Positions 33,331-42,103 of a DNA stretch of 64,000 nt are shown in pieces (the stretch's first letter is position 1; each line of letters opens with the position of its first letter). The stretch is from assembly GCA_023425025.1 (NCBI GenBank), contig JAFADG010000058.1:1-64000 (forward strand), read 5' to 3'. The stretch comes from Bacillota bacterium. GTDB taxonomy: Bacteria > Bacillota > Clostridia > Christensenellales > Aristaeellaceae. The notes below the pieces were generated by a model that worked only from the letters and a program-made list of their open reading frames with translations, was not told the DNA's origin and did not search any database. Both the position numbers and the translations under genes were made by a program.

Positions 33331-33895
33331 ACTGTTTTTGCAGAATATAACACTCCGGCGCGCCGGGCCCCGCGTTGACAAAGCGCTGGTGAAGGATGTT
33401 GAACTGCTGGGGCGGCCATGCGACAAGCCAGCCCTCCAGCGCCATTCGCTCCCTGTCCCCTTCCGCGTGCCCGGGATAAGCGCATATGGTGCAGACGCCG
33501 CCGGGCACAAGCAGCGCAAGGCAGCCCTCGATAGCGGTCTTGGTGGTCTCCCAGTGGGTGGTGATGCTTTTGTCCCCGCCGGGGAGCCAGCCCAGGTTGA
33601 ACACCGCCAGCTTCACCGTCGCCCTCACCGCTTCCAGCACATGCTCATGGCCCATATGATATAGTTCGCACCGGTCCAGAAGATTTTCACGCGCAAGCAA
33701 CTCCTTCGCTTTTGCTATGGCGGCCGCCTGTACGTCAAATGCAAATACCTTCCCCTGAGCGCCCACCAGTCTTGCCAGCGCGCACGTATCCTGGCCGTTG
33801 CCGCAGGTGGCGTCGATCACATAATCGCCGGGTTCAAGCAGCTGCCTATGGCACTCCGCCGCCAGGTACCGCGCGCTTTTCAACAGATACGCCAT
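33329..33895 (-). CDS. mnmM: tRNA methyltransferase MnmM (YtqB)
   Basis: A class I SAM methyltransferase of the YtqB family, shown in Bacillus and Staphylococcus to add the last methyl in mnm5-uridine at tRNA wobble positions. The 188-residue product has the SAM motif VIDATCGNGQDTCALA (about 26-41), FAFDVQAAAI, FNLGWLPGGDKSITT (family-specific), and AYPGHAEGDRE near the C-terminus. It begins 8 bases before the rluB stop region, so it is the last gene of GNAT-rluB-mnmM. Confidence 0.92.
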   Translation of the reverse strand: MAYLLKSARYLAAECHRQLLEPGDYVIDATCGNGQDTCALARLVGAQGKVFAFDVQAAAIAKAKELLARENLLDRCELYHMGHEHVLEAVRATVKLAVFNLGWLPGGDKSITTHWETTKTAIEGCLALLVPGGVCTICAYPGHAEGDRERMALEGWLVAWPPQQFNILHQRFVNAGPGAPECYILQKQ

Positions 33896-33902
33896 GGGTT
33901 GC

Positions 33903-34607
33903 TCACAAGCCCTTCAGCTGCTTTACTTCATCGCTGGTCAGATGCCGCCATTGGCCCCGGCCCACATCGCCCAATTTCAGGGGACCGAACTGCACGCGGC
34001 GCAGCAATACCACCTGATGGCCCACTGCCTCAAACATCCGCCTGACCTGCCGGTTCCGCCCTTCATGAATGGATACCAGCACCGTAGTGGAAAACGTGTC
34101 GTATTTGAGGATGCGCGCCTTGGCCGGGGCGGTCTTGCGGCCGTTTATCCACACGCCCTCCTGCAGCTTTTTGGCGTTCTCCACCGAAAGGCGGTTGGAT
34201 ACCTTGGCCAGATACAGCTTCTCCACCTCTTTGCTGGGGTGCAGAAGGTGCTGGGTCAGCTCCCCGTCGTTGGTGAGCAAAAGCAGCCCTTCGCTGTCAT
34301 AATCCAGCCGGCCCACGGGGTACAGGCGCACGGGATAATCCCGGAACTTGTCCAACACGGTGGCGCGCCCTTCGGGATCGGAAGCGGTCGTCACCTCGCC
34401 CATGGGCTTGTGGTACAGCAAATAATGCTTCTCCTCCTCAGGGGAAACAGGCTGCCCATCCACCAGCACCTGATCGGTGAGCTCCACCTGGGAGCCCATT
34501 TGCGTGACCACGGCGCCGTTGATCGTCACCCGGCCATCCGCGATCATTTTTTCCGCCGTCCGGCGGGAAGCCACGCCGCACTGGGCCAGGTATTTTTGCA
34601 AGCGCAT
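33903..34607 (-). CDS. 23S rRNA pseudouridine synthase, RluB/RsuA family
   Basis: A 234-residue enzyme that isomerises a uridine in rRNA. The N-terminal S4 domain reads MRLQKYLAQCGVASRRTAEK. The catalytic motif GRLDYDSEGLLLLTNDG holds the active Asp. The RsuA-type C-terminus EGRNRQVRRMFEAVGH is present. AGAAGGAAGAG precedes the ATG. The exact target (RluB versus RsuA site) is not resolvable, though clostridial copies of this length are usually called RluB. Confidence 0.94.
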   Translation of the reverse strand: MRLQKYLAQCGVASRRTAEKMIADGRVTINGAVVTQMGSQVELTDQVLVDGQPVSPEEEKHYLLYHKPMGEVTTASDPEGRATVLDKFRDYPVRLYPVGRLDYDSEGLLLLTNDGELTQHLLHPSKEVEKLYLAKVSNRLSVENAKKLQEGVWINGRKTAPAKARILKYDTFSTTVLVSIHEGRNRQVRRMFEAVGHQVVLLRRVQFGPLKLGDVGRGQWRHLTSDEVKQLKGL

Positions 34608-34632
34608 GACGACTCTTCCTTCTATAATTGAT

Positions 34633-35190
34633 TCAATCAAACAGCTGGTAAAAGAACAGCGCGCTGTCCCGCAGGGCAGGCGGTTTTTGCGATTGCTGGG
34701 GCGTGGCCGCGTACAGCATTCTGTCCACACCGCCCAGCACAAAACCGCAGCTTTGGTAAAACTGGCACGCCACCGGATTGCCGTCCTGGGTTTCTACCAT
34801 CAGTCCTTTGAGGCCATGCTGCAAAGCCCAGCTCTTGCAGGCCTCCAACAGCGTCCGGCCAACACCGTTGCGCCGGCGTCGCACATCCACCCGGATGTCC
34901 CACAGCGTGGCCAGGTTGTTCCAATGATGCGCCGCTACCGCCTGGCCCACAGGCTGGCCGTCCAGGTACGCAAAAAAGCATATGGCATCCTTGCGCTTTA
35001 ACAGCTCCTGGGGCGTAAACAGGCTTTCCGGCGGATAGCTGCGCCATTCCGCTTTGCCAAGGGGCATATATTCCAGCGAAAAGCCGGAGCGGGCCACCCG
35101 TACCTGAGCCAGTTCCCCCACCAAATACCGGTTGTCGATCTGGTTGTACAGGGAAATCGTGGACTCACTCAATGGCAGGATCGTCAGCAT
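34633..35190 (-). CDS. GNAT family N-acetyltransferase
   Basis: A 185-residue acetyl-CoA-dependent N-acetyltransferase. The acetyl-CoA site is in VDVRRRRNGVGRTLLEACK (R-x-x-G-x-G). An N-terminal arm (LYNQIDNRYLVGELAQ) and the C-terminal NPVACQFYQSCGFVLGGVD strand are typical. The arrangement resembles aminoglycoside/streptothricin-type GNAT proteins, but no specific substrate motif is seen. AAGGAGATG precedes the ATG. It is 25 bases upstream of rluB. Confidence 0.88.
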   Translation of the reverse strand: MLTILPLSESTISLYNQIDNRYLVGELAQVRVARSGFSLEYMPLGKAEWRSYPPESLFTPQELLKRKDAICFFAYLDGQPVGQAVAAHHWNNLATLWDIRVDVRRRRNGVGRTLLEACKSWALQHGLKGLMVETQDGNPVACQFYQSCGFVLGGVDRMLYAATPQQSQKPPALRDSALFFYQLFD

Positions 35191-35392
35191 GCCGCATCTC
35201 CTTTTGGCCGGTCGCTCATAAAATTCCTTTGCCAGCATACCAAAAAATACGACAAAAAACAAGCCTTGCAGCCTGCCCGAAAGCGTTCTCCCCATAGCCA
35301 ATAGTTGCCAATGGAAACGGCTTGACGGTTGAATACGTCTGTGCCGGCGAATCTCCCCATGGAAGCATTCCCCAAATAAGCAAAAAGGAAAC

Positions 35393-35419
35393 GGGCCTTG
35401 CCTTTGCCGCAAAGCCCGC
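35393..35419 (-). terminator. Possible terminator after the DUF4097 gene
   Basis: GGGCTTTGC pairs with GCAAGGCCC (one G-T pair) and is followed on the minus strand by GTTTCCTTTTT. Confidence 0.6.
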
Positions 35420-35426
35420 CTATTGA

Positions 35427-36332
35427 TCAGTTGTCCTGGAACTTGACGTTGATGGCGCCGTTGGAGGTATCCACCGTCAGCCTGGAAGGCCCGGAGCCGC
35501 CGTCCCCCAAACTGTTGTCCGCGTTGGAGGTGTCGGAGGATACGGTGTAGTCCGAACGCTTGCCGGCCACGCTGCCGGAGATACCGGCGTTGGAGCTGCG
35601 CAGCTCGATGGCCGCGGAGGTGATCTGGTCCACCACGATCCTGCCGTTGGAGGTGTGCAGCACCAGCCCGTCTTTGGCCGCCACCTGCTTGGCTGTCAGC
35701 GGGCCGTTGGAGGACCTTGCGTCCACGGTGCCGGCCACGATCAGCCTATCCAGGGTGACAGGGCCGTTGGAGGTCCGTGCGGCGAGGCCCGTGGCGGTCA
35801 CATTGCTGACGTCGATGGTGGAGTTGGATGTTTCCATGCGCACATCCCCTGCGCCGATCAGGCCGGATACGCGGATGGAAGCGTTGGACGTGTGCAACTG
35901 CAGCGCATTCGCGTAGGCTTCCGGCACAATCACTTCCACACTGGGAGCCGTATTGTTGATAACGTTGAAAATGGATACGTTGGAGAACCAGCTGCCCACG
36001 GAAAAGAGGTTTTCATACTTGTACTTGAGCGTCAGTTCGCCGCCCTCCAAAGAGACCTCATAGGGATCTTCTTCAGACGTGCAGTAATGAATCGTGATCT
36101 CGCTGCCCTTGGCGGGTGTCACCGTCACAGCCATGTTCCGGGTCCTTACGTTGATGCGGCTGATCCCCTCCGCCTGCACCGAATATTCTTCCCTTGCATA
36201 GGTGATCTGCGTCGCCTTGCCGCCCTGGGCTGGGCTTTCCGACGCAAAGGCTGCCATGCCGACAAAGTACAGCGCCAGGCCGACCACCAGCAACAAGCCG
36301 GCCACTTTCAGAATAGGTTTATTCCTGTTCAT
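35427..36332 (-). CDS. DUF4097 beta-helix envelope protein
   Basis: A 301-residue protein with one N-terminal membrane helix (ILKVAGLLLVVGLALYFVGM) and a predicted right-handed beta-helix outside. Eight copies of a (T/S)SN motif occur about every 18-25 residues from position 147 (HTSNASI, ETSNSTI, RTSNGPV, RSSNGPL, HTSNGRI, RSSNAGI, DTSNADN, DTSNGAI), one turn each. This is the DUF4097 repeat. It overlaps the DUF1700 gene by 4 bases and is the last gene of the PadR-DUF1700-DUF4097 operon. Such sets are linked to envelope stress in Firmicutes by association. Confidence 0.92.
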   Translation of the reverse strand: MNRNKPILKVAGLLLVVGLALYFVGMAAFASESPAQGGKATQITYAREEYSVQAEGISRINVRTRNMAVTVTPAKGSEITIHYCTSEEDPYEVSLEGGELTLKYKYENLFSVGSWFSNVSIFNVINNTAPSVEVIVPEAYANALQLHTSNASIRVSGLIGAGDVRMETSNSTIDVSNVTATGLAARTSNGPVTLDRLIVAGTVDARSSNGPLTAKQVAAKDGLVLHTSNGRIVVDQITSAAIELRSSNAGISGSVAGKRSDYTVSSDTSNADNSLGDGGSGPSRLTVDTSNGAINVKFQDN

Positions 36333-36907
36333 ACAATCCCTCTCCTTACAAATCCCCGTTTAATCCAGGATACCATGCTCACCGTCGCGCCCATGGCCAG
36401 GGGGATGGCCCCCTTGGCCCCATAGAACAAGAAAATCGACAGCCCCATGGCCGCCATGCCCAGGCCGATTTGCGCGACAAAGGGCAGGCCGCTGTGGAAA
36501 TTGCCCAGGAACAGCGTGATGATGGCAGCCATCCCGCCGGAAAAGAGTCCAAGACAAACCGCCCAAAGCGTCAGAACAAGCACCCACACCAGTGTCAGCG
36601 CCACCACCATCAGCGCCGCGCCTGTGATCAGCAGCGGAAACCACAGGGGAAATCCCAGAATGAGCATCGCGATCAAAAACCCGGAAAGCTTCCGCCTGGG
36701 CGCCGCACCGCCTTTGAAGTCGGACAGGACCCGCCTTGCGATGATATGCATGGGTTCCATTTTCGCCACTGCCTGCTCCTCGGTCATGCCTTCCTCCATG
36801 CGGTCGGCGATAATTTCCCAGTAGTAGTGGACCGTCTGTTCTATCTCCTGCCTGGGCAGGCCTTTGAGTTCCTGCCTCAACCCCTCAAGAAATTGATGCC
36901 GCGTCAT
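36329..36907 (-). CDS. DUF1700 (HAAS-domain) membrane protein
   Basis: A 192-residue protein with an N-terminal cytoplasmic helical HAAS domain (about 1-60; FLEGLRQELKGLPRQEIEQT, MEEGMTEEQAVAKM) and four hydrophobic helices after about 80. HAAS domains pair with PadR-type repressors, which may be controlled through them. It overlaps both neighbours by 4 bases, so translation of all three is coupled. Confidence 0.92.
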   Translation of the reverse strand: MTRHQFLEGLRQELKGLPRQEIEQTVHYYWEIIADRMEEGMTEEQAVAKMEPMHIIARRVLSDFKGGAAPRRKLSGFLIAMLILGFPLWFPLLITGAALMVVALTLVWVLVLTLWAVCLGLFSGGMAAIITLFLGNFHSGLPFVAQIGLGMAAMGLSIFLFYGAKGAIPLAMGATVSMVSWIKRGFVRRGIV

Positions 36908-37215
36908 TGCCCCACCCTCCTGATAAAGTCGTACACTTTCATCACATCCATCCAGTCGGTCAAAAACTCCGCGATCCTGTCCCTGCCCGCCTGGGTGATT
37001 GCATAGTACTTGCGCAGCCGGCCATCATGCTCCCTGGTGTAAATGCGAAGGCATTGCGCGCTTTCCAGCCTTCTCAAAATGGGATACAACGTGGACTCCG
37101 ATATTTCTATGACAGCGGATATGTCCTTGATGAGCTGGTAGCCATAAGAATCCTGCTGTGACAGCAGCGATAGCACGCACACCTCTATCAACCCCCGCTT
37201 CAGCTGAACATCCAT
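36904..37215 (-). CDS. PadR family transcriptional regulator
   Basis: A 103-residue winged-helix regulator of the short PadR type (PadR-s2), probably the autorepressor of this operon. MDVQLKRGLIEVCVLSLLSQ, DSYGYQLIKDISAVIEISES and TLYPILRRLESAQCL are the classic PadR blocks; the C-terminal dimer helix is short. GGGAGGTG precedes the ATG. First gene of the operon. Confidence 0.95.
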   Translation of the reverse strand: MDVQLKRGLIEVCVLSLLSQQDSYGYQLIKDISAVIEISESTLYPILRRLESAQCLRIYTREHDGRLRKYYAITQAGRDRIAEFLTDWMDVMKVYDFIRRVGQ

Positions 37216-37237
37216 GGCATCACCTCCCACGCGCAGT

Positions 37238-37266
37238 ATCATACAGCGAGCAATACTATGTGTCAA
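37238..37266 (-). promoter_or_regulatory. Promoter of the PadR operon
   Basis: On the minus strand: TTGACA, a 17-base spacer and TATGAT, 22 bases before the start codon. Copies of AGTAT/ATACT lie around it, including ACTGC just outside the -35, and could be the PadR operator. Confidence 0.7.
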
Positions 37267-37439
37267 GCAGTATAGCAAATTCTAATCATTTCCTAATTAT
37301 CAAAAATACCCCGCCATCCGATTCGTGGATAGCAGGGTGAAACTGCCCTGAAAATGGGGTCATGGCAAGTTTGGATCATGTAAACGCTGGTGAAATGGCA
37401 CTTGTGCAATGGAGGTAGGCATACGCCTGAAACAGCAAA

Positions 37440-37563
37440 GCGGGCGAATAATATTCGCCCCTACGCCGCCATATGTTTGTTGGCCTCTATGTCGGAGCAT
37501 ACGCAATCCGGAAGAAAAGTCAATAAACCCTTGCAACCGTAGGGGCGATTATCAATCGCCCGC
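37440..37563. repeat. MITE-like element, copy 2
   Basis: A 124-base element with inverted ends. Left: GCGGGCGAATAATATTCGCC, then CCTACG. Right, read inward: GCGGGCGATTGATAATCGCC, then CCTACGG. Its middle (TTGGCCTCTATGTCGGAGCA, then TACGCAATCCGGAAG) closely matches copy 1 at 11947-12071. The left-end changes (gatt to gaat) keep its own hairpin paired. It lies in the gap between the PadR promoter and dacF. Confidence 0.85.
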
Positions 37564-37590
37564 CAAGCCAATCAGGAATATGCTGTAATG

Positions 37591-37669
37591 TTACCAATGC
37601 TTTTGAATCAGCCTTCTCCAAAGGAGGGTCAGCAATACCGCAAAGCCCAGAAAGAACAACGCCGTCAGG
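37591..37669 (-). pseudogene. Detached C-terminal anchor of DacF, out of frame
   Basis: Past the dacF stop, the plus-one frame reads WVRNSLTALFFLGFAVLLTL, then LWRRLIQKHW and a stop at 37591. This is a membrane helix with a basic tail, the normal C-terminal anchor of DacF-type enzymes. Removing one base from the run GGGG at 37685-37688 (CCCC on the coding strand) would join it in frame. Confidence 0.75.
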
Positions 37670-38830
37670 CTATTGCGTACCCATGGGGATGCCGAAGAGG
37701 GGCCATTGTTCAAAGATTTTTCCGATTCCGTATCGAAACGTACGGGGCATGACCCCGTTTGCCGCAATCAGCGGCCGCTCCACCAGTATTTTTCCATTGA
37801 GTGTCAGCCTTGCCATGCCCACAATCTGCCCTTCCAAGACCCCGGCCTTGAGGCTGTCCGGCAGGTCAAACTCCATTTGCGGCCATTCCTCCGGGCCCAC
37901 GGGGGCGGCCAGATCGCCTTGCAGCCGTATGGCTACCTCCGGCTCCGTGCCGCCCATCACCGGAAGGCTGCGCACCTGTTCTCCGTCCGCAAGCATCATC
38001 ACATACCGGTAGTTGGCAAAGCCGTAATCCATCACCTTGGCCGCTTCATCAAACCAATCGGGGCAATTGAGGACGACGCCCACCACCTCCAGCCCGTCGC
38101 GCTCCGCGCCGAATACCAGGCAGCGCCCGGCCGCCTTCGTGTAGCCGGTTTTGATGCCGGTAGCGCCCTGATAGCCGGAAAGCAGCCGGTTTTTATTATT
38201 CAGTATCCTGTCATACTCCCGCCCCTCCCAGGGGATCGTGGCCCGCTGGGTGGACACGATCTTGCGGAAAAGCGGGTACCGCATCGCCTCCCTGGTGATC
38301 AGCGCCAGATCGTAGGCCGTCGTATGGTGAATGCTGTTGGGCAGCCCGTGGGGCGTTTTGAAAACGGTATCCCGGCAGCCCAATTCTGCCGCGCGCTCGG
38401 TCATCCTTTCGCAGAACTTGTCCACCGAGCCGCCGATATGCTCCGCGATGGCGACGGCCGCATCGTTGCCGCTGGCCAGCATCAGGCCGTAAAGCATCTG
38501 CTCCAGCGTCAGCCTTTCCCCCTGGGCAAGGTAGATGCTGGTGCCCGGCACGCCAAAGGCGTTCCGGCCGGTGGTGACGATTTCGTCCATATGCCCGTAT
38601 TCCATGGCCAGCAAAGCCGTCATCACCTTGGTGGTGGAGGCCATGGGCAGCGGCAGCGTTTCGTTTTGGGCATACAGTATTTTGCCGGTCGTTTCTTCCA
38701 GCAAAACAGCCGCTTTGGCCGAAACGGCAAACGTTTCCGCCGTTTCCTCCGTTTCCCCCTGTGCCAGCCCACTGAAAGGCAGAAGCAGGCATGCCGCGAG
38801 GAGTATGCCTGCCGTTTTGCGTATGATCAT
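37670..38830 (-). CDS. D-alanyl-D-alanine carboxypeptidase (DacF/DacB type)
   Basis: It trims the terminal D-Ala from peptidoglycan stem peptides outside the membrane. The 386-residue product has a signal peptide (RKTAGILLAACLLLPFSGLA) and the three penicillin-binding motifs: STTK (ASTTKVMTALLAM), SGN (LASGNDAAVAIAEH) and KTG (GIKTGYTKAAGRC). A C-terminal beta domain follows. It stops in IPMGTQ without the usual membrane anchor, which lies in another frame just downstream. CGGAGG precedes the ATG. It follows ytfJ by 25 bases, so the pair is one operon, fitting a role in spore cortex synthesis. Confidence 0.93.
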   Translation of the reverse strand: MIIRKTAGILLAACLLLPFSGLAQGETEETAETFAVSAKAAVLLEETTGKILYAQNETLPLPMASTTKVMTALLAMEYGHMDEIVTTGRNAFGVPGTSIYLAQGERLTLEQMLYGLMLASGNDAAVAIAEHIGGSVDKFCERMTERAAELGCRDTVFKTPHGLPNSIHHTTAYDLALITREAMRYPLFRKIVSTQRATIPWEGREYDRILNNKNRLLSGYQGATGIKTGYTKAAGRCLVFGAERDGLEVVGVVLNCPDWFDEAAKVMDYGFANYRYVMMLADGEQVRSLPVMGGTEPEVAIRLQGDLAAPVGPEEWPQMEFDLPDSLKAGVLEGQIVGMARLTLNGKILVERPLIAANGVMPRTFRYGIGKIFEQWPLFGIPMGTQ

Positions 38831-38855
38831 CTGCTTCCTCCGGGTAGAAAATGCA

Positions 38856-39422
38856 TCAGGACATCCTGTCGTCATAGGAGGCGGGCGCTCCGCGGTTCAT
38901 TTGGTTCAGCCCGGGCCCGTCGCGCCTATTGTCCCGGCGGTCATCACCCCGCTCACCCCCGGACTGGCCGCCCGATTGGCCCCCCGAATGCCCGCCCGAA
39001 ATATGCTGGTACTTGCTCTCCCGGCCATCCTCCCCATTGCGGAAGATGCTGCGCACATCCTCCACCACCTGGGGCAACAGCTCCACCATCCGGTCGGCCA
39101 TGGTTACAGGCTGCGCCGGCAGCATTTTCACCGAGCCATTGCCCACCACCAAAAAGCCTACCGGCTGCACGGAAACACCGGCGCCGGAACCGCCGGCAAA
39201 AGGCATTTTGCCTTCAAAGCCCTGGGGCGGATGGACCTTGTTCTTATCATCCGTGCCATACTCCCCGCCCCCGGCCACAAAGCCAAAGCTGACCTTGGAT
39301 ACGGGAATCACCGTCATGCCCTCCGCCGTGTTGACGGGGTCGCCGATCACAGTATTTACATCCACCATATCCTTGATATTCTCCATGGTGGTCTGCATCA
39401 TGTTTCCGATGGGGTGCTCCAT
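38856..39422 (-). CDS. ytfJ: Sporulation protein YtfJ (GerW family)
   Basis: GerW proteins are made in the forespore and are needed for normal germination in Bacillus; the biochemical role is unknown. The 188-residue product shows the full core: MEHPIGNMMQTTMENIKDMV, VNTVIGDPV, GMTVIPVSKVSFGFVAGGGE, and GVSVQPVGFLVV. The C-terminal tail is unusual, glycine- and Arg/Asp-rich (SGGHSGGQSGGQSGGERGDD). GAGGAGG precedes the ATG. Its start overlaps the end of the DUF2953 gene. Confidence 0.95.
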   Translation of the reverse strand: MEHPIGNMMQTTMENIKDMVDVNTVIGDPVNTAEGMTVIPVSKVSFGFVAGGGEYGTDDKNKVHPPQGFEGKMPFAGGSGAGVSVQPVGFLVVGNGSVKMLPAQPVTMADRMVELLPQVVEDVRSIFRNGEDGRESKYQHISGGHSGGQSGGQSGGERGDDRRDNRRDGPGLNQMNRGAPASYDDRMS

Positions 39423-40027
39423 GCGCGATCCTCCTCGCTGCTTGTTAATTTTGCCCGCCTGCGGGCTGCCCGTGCAGCCGCGCTTGCCAATGCGCATCCA
39501 AGAAGTAGATTGCCCATGCGCATAAACAATATGCAGGAAAACTGGGCGGCGCATGGATTCCCTTCAAAGTCCGGCCAGGCCTTGAGGCTGCAGTGTATGC
39601 CGCGCTGCCGCAGCTTCTGCCGCCATACATCCAGCAGAACCCTGATTGACCCTGCGGTCAAGGCCGTGTACGCGGCGTCGGAAAAACCGATTCTGGCCTT
39701 CAGGCCCACATGCATAACGGAGAGCGTGCGGGCAAAAAAAGCTCTTGTCAGATTCGTTTCCCGGATCAGGCGGGCCATGGCCAAAACGCGGCGCCATGTA
39801 TCCGCCACGCTGTCGCTGTGCTGCTTGGGACTTCCTTTCAGCCGGAAGGCCAGGTGCAGCTTGCCCTGCTCGTTGCGTATCAGGCCCACATTGGCCTGCA
39901 CATGAAAGCCCCAGATGCGCAGGATAACCGCGCCGGATACGTGGGCGCCGGCCGCCACATCCACCCTCAGGTGCAGGGGGGTGATCAGCAGGGCGTACAC
40001 TGCCATGAAAACGCCTAAAAGTGCCAC
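39398..40027 (-). CDS. DUF2953 family protein (YtfI-like)
   Basis: A 209-residue protein with an N-terminal membrane helix (VALLGVFMAVYALLITPLHL) and a family core (RVDVAAGAHVSGAVILRIWG, FSDAAYTALTAGSIRVLLD). YtfI-type genes sit beside ytfJ in Firmicutes, as here, and are probably sporulation-related. The start is a GTG after AGGGAGGGTGGGCC; no ATG is available at the family start. It overlaps ytfJ by 25 bases. Confidence 0.87.
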   Translation of the reverse strand: MALLGVFMAVYALLITPLHLRVDVAAGAHVSGAVILRIWGFHVQANVGLIRNEQGKLHLAFRLKGSPKQHSDSVADTWRRVLAMARLIRETNLTRAFFARTLSVMHVGLKARIGFSDAAYTALTAGSIRVLLDVWRQKLRQRGIHCSLKAWPDFEGNPCAAQFSCILFMRMGNLLLGCALASAAARAARRRAKLTSSEEDRAWSTPSET

Positions 40028-40105
40028 GGCCCACCCTCCCTTCGCACATGCTTGATCGTATTCTTGCCCCGGCAGCAAAACTTCATTCCGCACGCAAAAG
40101 CTATC

Positions 40106-40312
40106 GCCAAAGGGGCTGCCGCCCCTTTGGCGAGTTTTTCCCTCGCTGCACTGCAAAAGGGCATTGCCCTTTTGCGGCCGTTTGCTCGGGCAAGGTAGGA
40201 ATTTCTTCGAAATTCCCGCGAAAATCGGCGCGCATGTCGCCGATTTTCGATCTAAAATGGGAGGGCCTCGGCCCTCCCATTCCTCCCTGAGGTTTTTAAT
40301 TGTCTGTCAAAC
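40106..40312. repeat. Dispersed multi-hairpin repeat, copy B
   Basis: About 207 bases matching 9900-10190. Hairpins in order: GCCAAAGGGG-ctgccg-CCCCTTTGGC, AAAAGGGC-att-GCCCTTTT, GGAATTTcttcGAAATTCC, AAAATCGGCG-cgca-TGTCGCCGATTTT, TGGGAGGG-cctcg-GCCCTCCCA, then CCTCCCTGAGGTTTTT. Arms of the first, second and last hairpins differ from copy A yet remain paired. It lies between the pckA terminator and the DUF2953 gene, both on the minus strand, the same setting as copy A. Confidence 0.85.
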
Positions 40313-40451
40313 TTCCAGGGATGCATCGAAGTGGCGAAGCCCCTTCGATTGAAATCGTATCACCCGGCACAGCCTAAGTGGGCGGGGTTTGCGGAGCAAA
40401 CATTCCTTGCGCGGTTTCCCGGCCGAAAATCTTTGATTTGCGGGGAAACCG

Positions 40452-40489
40452 TAAAAATCGTGCCAAGACGGTATCACCGTCTTGGCACG
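40452..40489 (-). terminator. Terminator after pckA
   Basis: CGTGCCAAGACGG pairs with CCGTCTTGGCACG around a five-base loop, followed on the minus strand by ATTTTTAC. Confidence 0.9.
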
Positions 40490-40495
40490 AAGGCA

Positions 40496-42070
40496 TTAGC
40501 CCTGGGGCGCGGCATCCACAACTTCTTTGGGCATGTTCGAATACTTCTCGAAGTTTTTGCGGAACTGGGCGGCCAGGTTCTTGGCGGACTCGTCGTAAGC
40601 GGCTTTATCCGCCCAGGTCAGACGGGGAGAGAGCACTTCGTCCGGCACGCCGGGGCAGGTGGTGGGCACCAGCACATTGAAGTTGGGGTCCAGCACAAAC
40701 TCGCTCTTTTCAATCTCGCCGTTCAAGCAGGCGGTAACCATGGCGCGGGTCAGGGGCAGCTTCATGCGCTTGCCGTTGCCGCTGGCGGGGCCGCCGGACC
40801 AGCCGGTATTGACCAGGTACACGTTGGCATGGTACTTGTCAATGTACTTGCCCAGCAATTCCGCGTAACGGGTGGCGGGCAGGGGCAGGAAGGGGGCGCC
40901 AAAGCAGGTGGAGAAGGTGGCCTGGGGCTCGGTGATGCCGCGCTCCGTGCCGGCCAGGCGGGCGGTGTAGCCGCTGACATAGTGGAACATGGCGGCCTCG
41001 CGGGTAAGCTTGGCCACGGGAGGCAGCACGCCGAAAGCGTCGGCGGTGAGGAAGATCACGGTCTTGGGATGGCCGCCCACGCCGGGGATGACGGTGTTGG
41101 AGATGAACTCCACCGGATAGCCCACACGGGTGTTCTCGGTCAAAGACTCGTCGTCAAAATCCAGCTCCCGGGTCTCGGGGTCATACACCACGTTCTCTAC
41201 CAGCGCGCCGAAGCGGATCGCGCCGTAGATTTCGGGTTCATGCTCCTTGGAAAGCTTGATGCACTTGGCATAGCAGCCGCCCTCGATATTGAACACGCCG
41301 TCTTCGGACCAGCCGTGCTCGTCGTCGCCGATGAGGTTGCGGTTAGGGTCGGCGGACAGGGTGGTCTTGCCGGTGCCGCTCAGGCCAAAGAACAGGGCGG
41401 CGTCGCCATCCTTGCCGATGTTGGCGGAACAGTGCATGGGGAACACATCCTGCTTGGGCAGCAGGTAGTTCATGATGGAGAATACGCTCTTCTTCATTTC
41501 GCCGGAATACTGGCTGCCGGCGACGATGACCATCTTCTTTTCAAAGGAAACGATGATGGCGGCTTCGGAGCGGACTCCGTCGATCTCCGGCACGCACTTG
41601 AAACCGGGGGCCGCCACGATGGTGAAGTCGGCCTTGTGACTTTTCAGCTCTTCCTCGGTGGGGCGCAACAGCAACTGATGCATGAACATATTCTGGCTGG
41701 CCAGTTCATTGACCACGCGCACGCCGATGCGGTATTTGGGGTCGGCGCCGGCAAAGCCGTCAAACACAAACAACTCGCGGTTTTGCAGGTAAGCGGTCAT
41801 TTTGCTGTAGATGGCTTCAAACTTTTCAATGGAAATCGGAATATTCACTTTGCCCCAGGCGATTTCGCCATGAATGCTGGGCTCATCCACAATGTAGCGG
41901 TCTTCCGGGGAACGGCCGGTGTACTTGCCGGTATACACGAGCAATGCGCCGGTATTGCTCAACACGCCTTCCTTGCGCTCAAGAGCATGCTCCACCAGCT
42001 TGCCGACAGGCAGGTTGTGATGCACGGCTGCCGGGTTATACAGACCAAGATACTCCAGATTCAGGCTCAT
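40496..42070 (-). CDS. pckA: Phosphoenolpyruvate carboxykinase (ATP)
   Basis: It interconverts oxaloacetate + ATP and phosphoenolpyruvate + CO2 + ADP. In anaerobes it can run either way. The 524-residue product has the kinase loop [15 protein letters not shown], the metal/substrate motif [10 protein letters not shown], and the PEPCK-specific [28 protein letters not shown] and [14 protein letters not shown] are N-terminal family marks. The ATG (MSLNLEYLG) follows GGAGGATGAG; an ATG five codons earlier overlaps that site. A perfect 20-base palindrome lies 57 bases upstream. Confidence 0.97.
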   Translation of the reverse strand: MSLNLEYLGLYNPAAVHHNLPVGKLVEHALERKEGVLSNTGALLVYTGKYTGRSPEDRYIVDEPSIHGEIAWGKVNIPISIEKFEAIYSKMTAYLQNRELFVFDGFAGADPKYRIGVRVVNELASQNMFMHQLLLRPTEEELKSHKADFTIVAAPGFKCVPEIDGVRSEAAIIVSFEKKMVIVAGSQYSGEMKKSVFSIMNYLLPKQDVFPMHCSANIGKDGDAALFFGLSGTGKTTLSADPNRNLIGDDEHGWSEDGVFNIEGGCYAKCIKLSKEHEPEIYGAIRFGALVENVVYDPETRELDFDDESLTENTRVGYPVEFISNTVIPGVGGHPKTVIFLTADAFGVLPPVAKLTREAAMFHYVSGYTARLAGTERGITEPQATFSTCFGAPFLPLPATRYAELLGKYIDKYHANVYLVNTGWSGGPASGNGKRMKLPLTRAMVTACLNGEIEKSEFVLDPNFNVLVPTTCPGVPDEVLSPRLTWADKAAYDESAKNLAAQFRKNFEKYSNMPKEVVDAAPQG

Positions 42071-42103
42071 GATCTCATCCTCCATAAATATAATGATAAT
42101 TTC

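Noticed and set aside
35560..35916. Evenly spaced repeated octamers (GTTGGAGG) that could suggest a repeat array
   Set aside because: They are the coding sequence of the TSN/SSN turns of the DUF4097 beta-helix; spacing follows codons and the intervening sequence is not repeated.
40164..40352. Similar short peptides (GRLLGQGRNFFEIPA) encoded in both copies of the hairpin repeat
   Set aside because: The frame is open in both, but starts differ, there is no ribosome-binding site, the copies differ by insertions, and the base changes preserve hairpins instead of codons. Treated as a repeat, not a gene.
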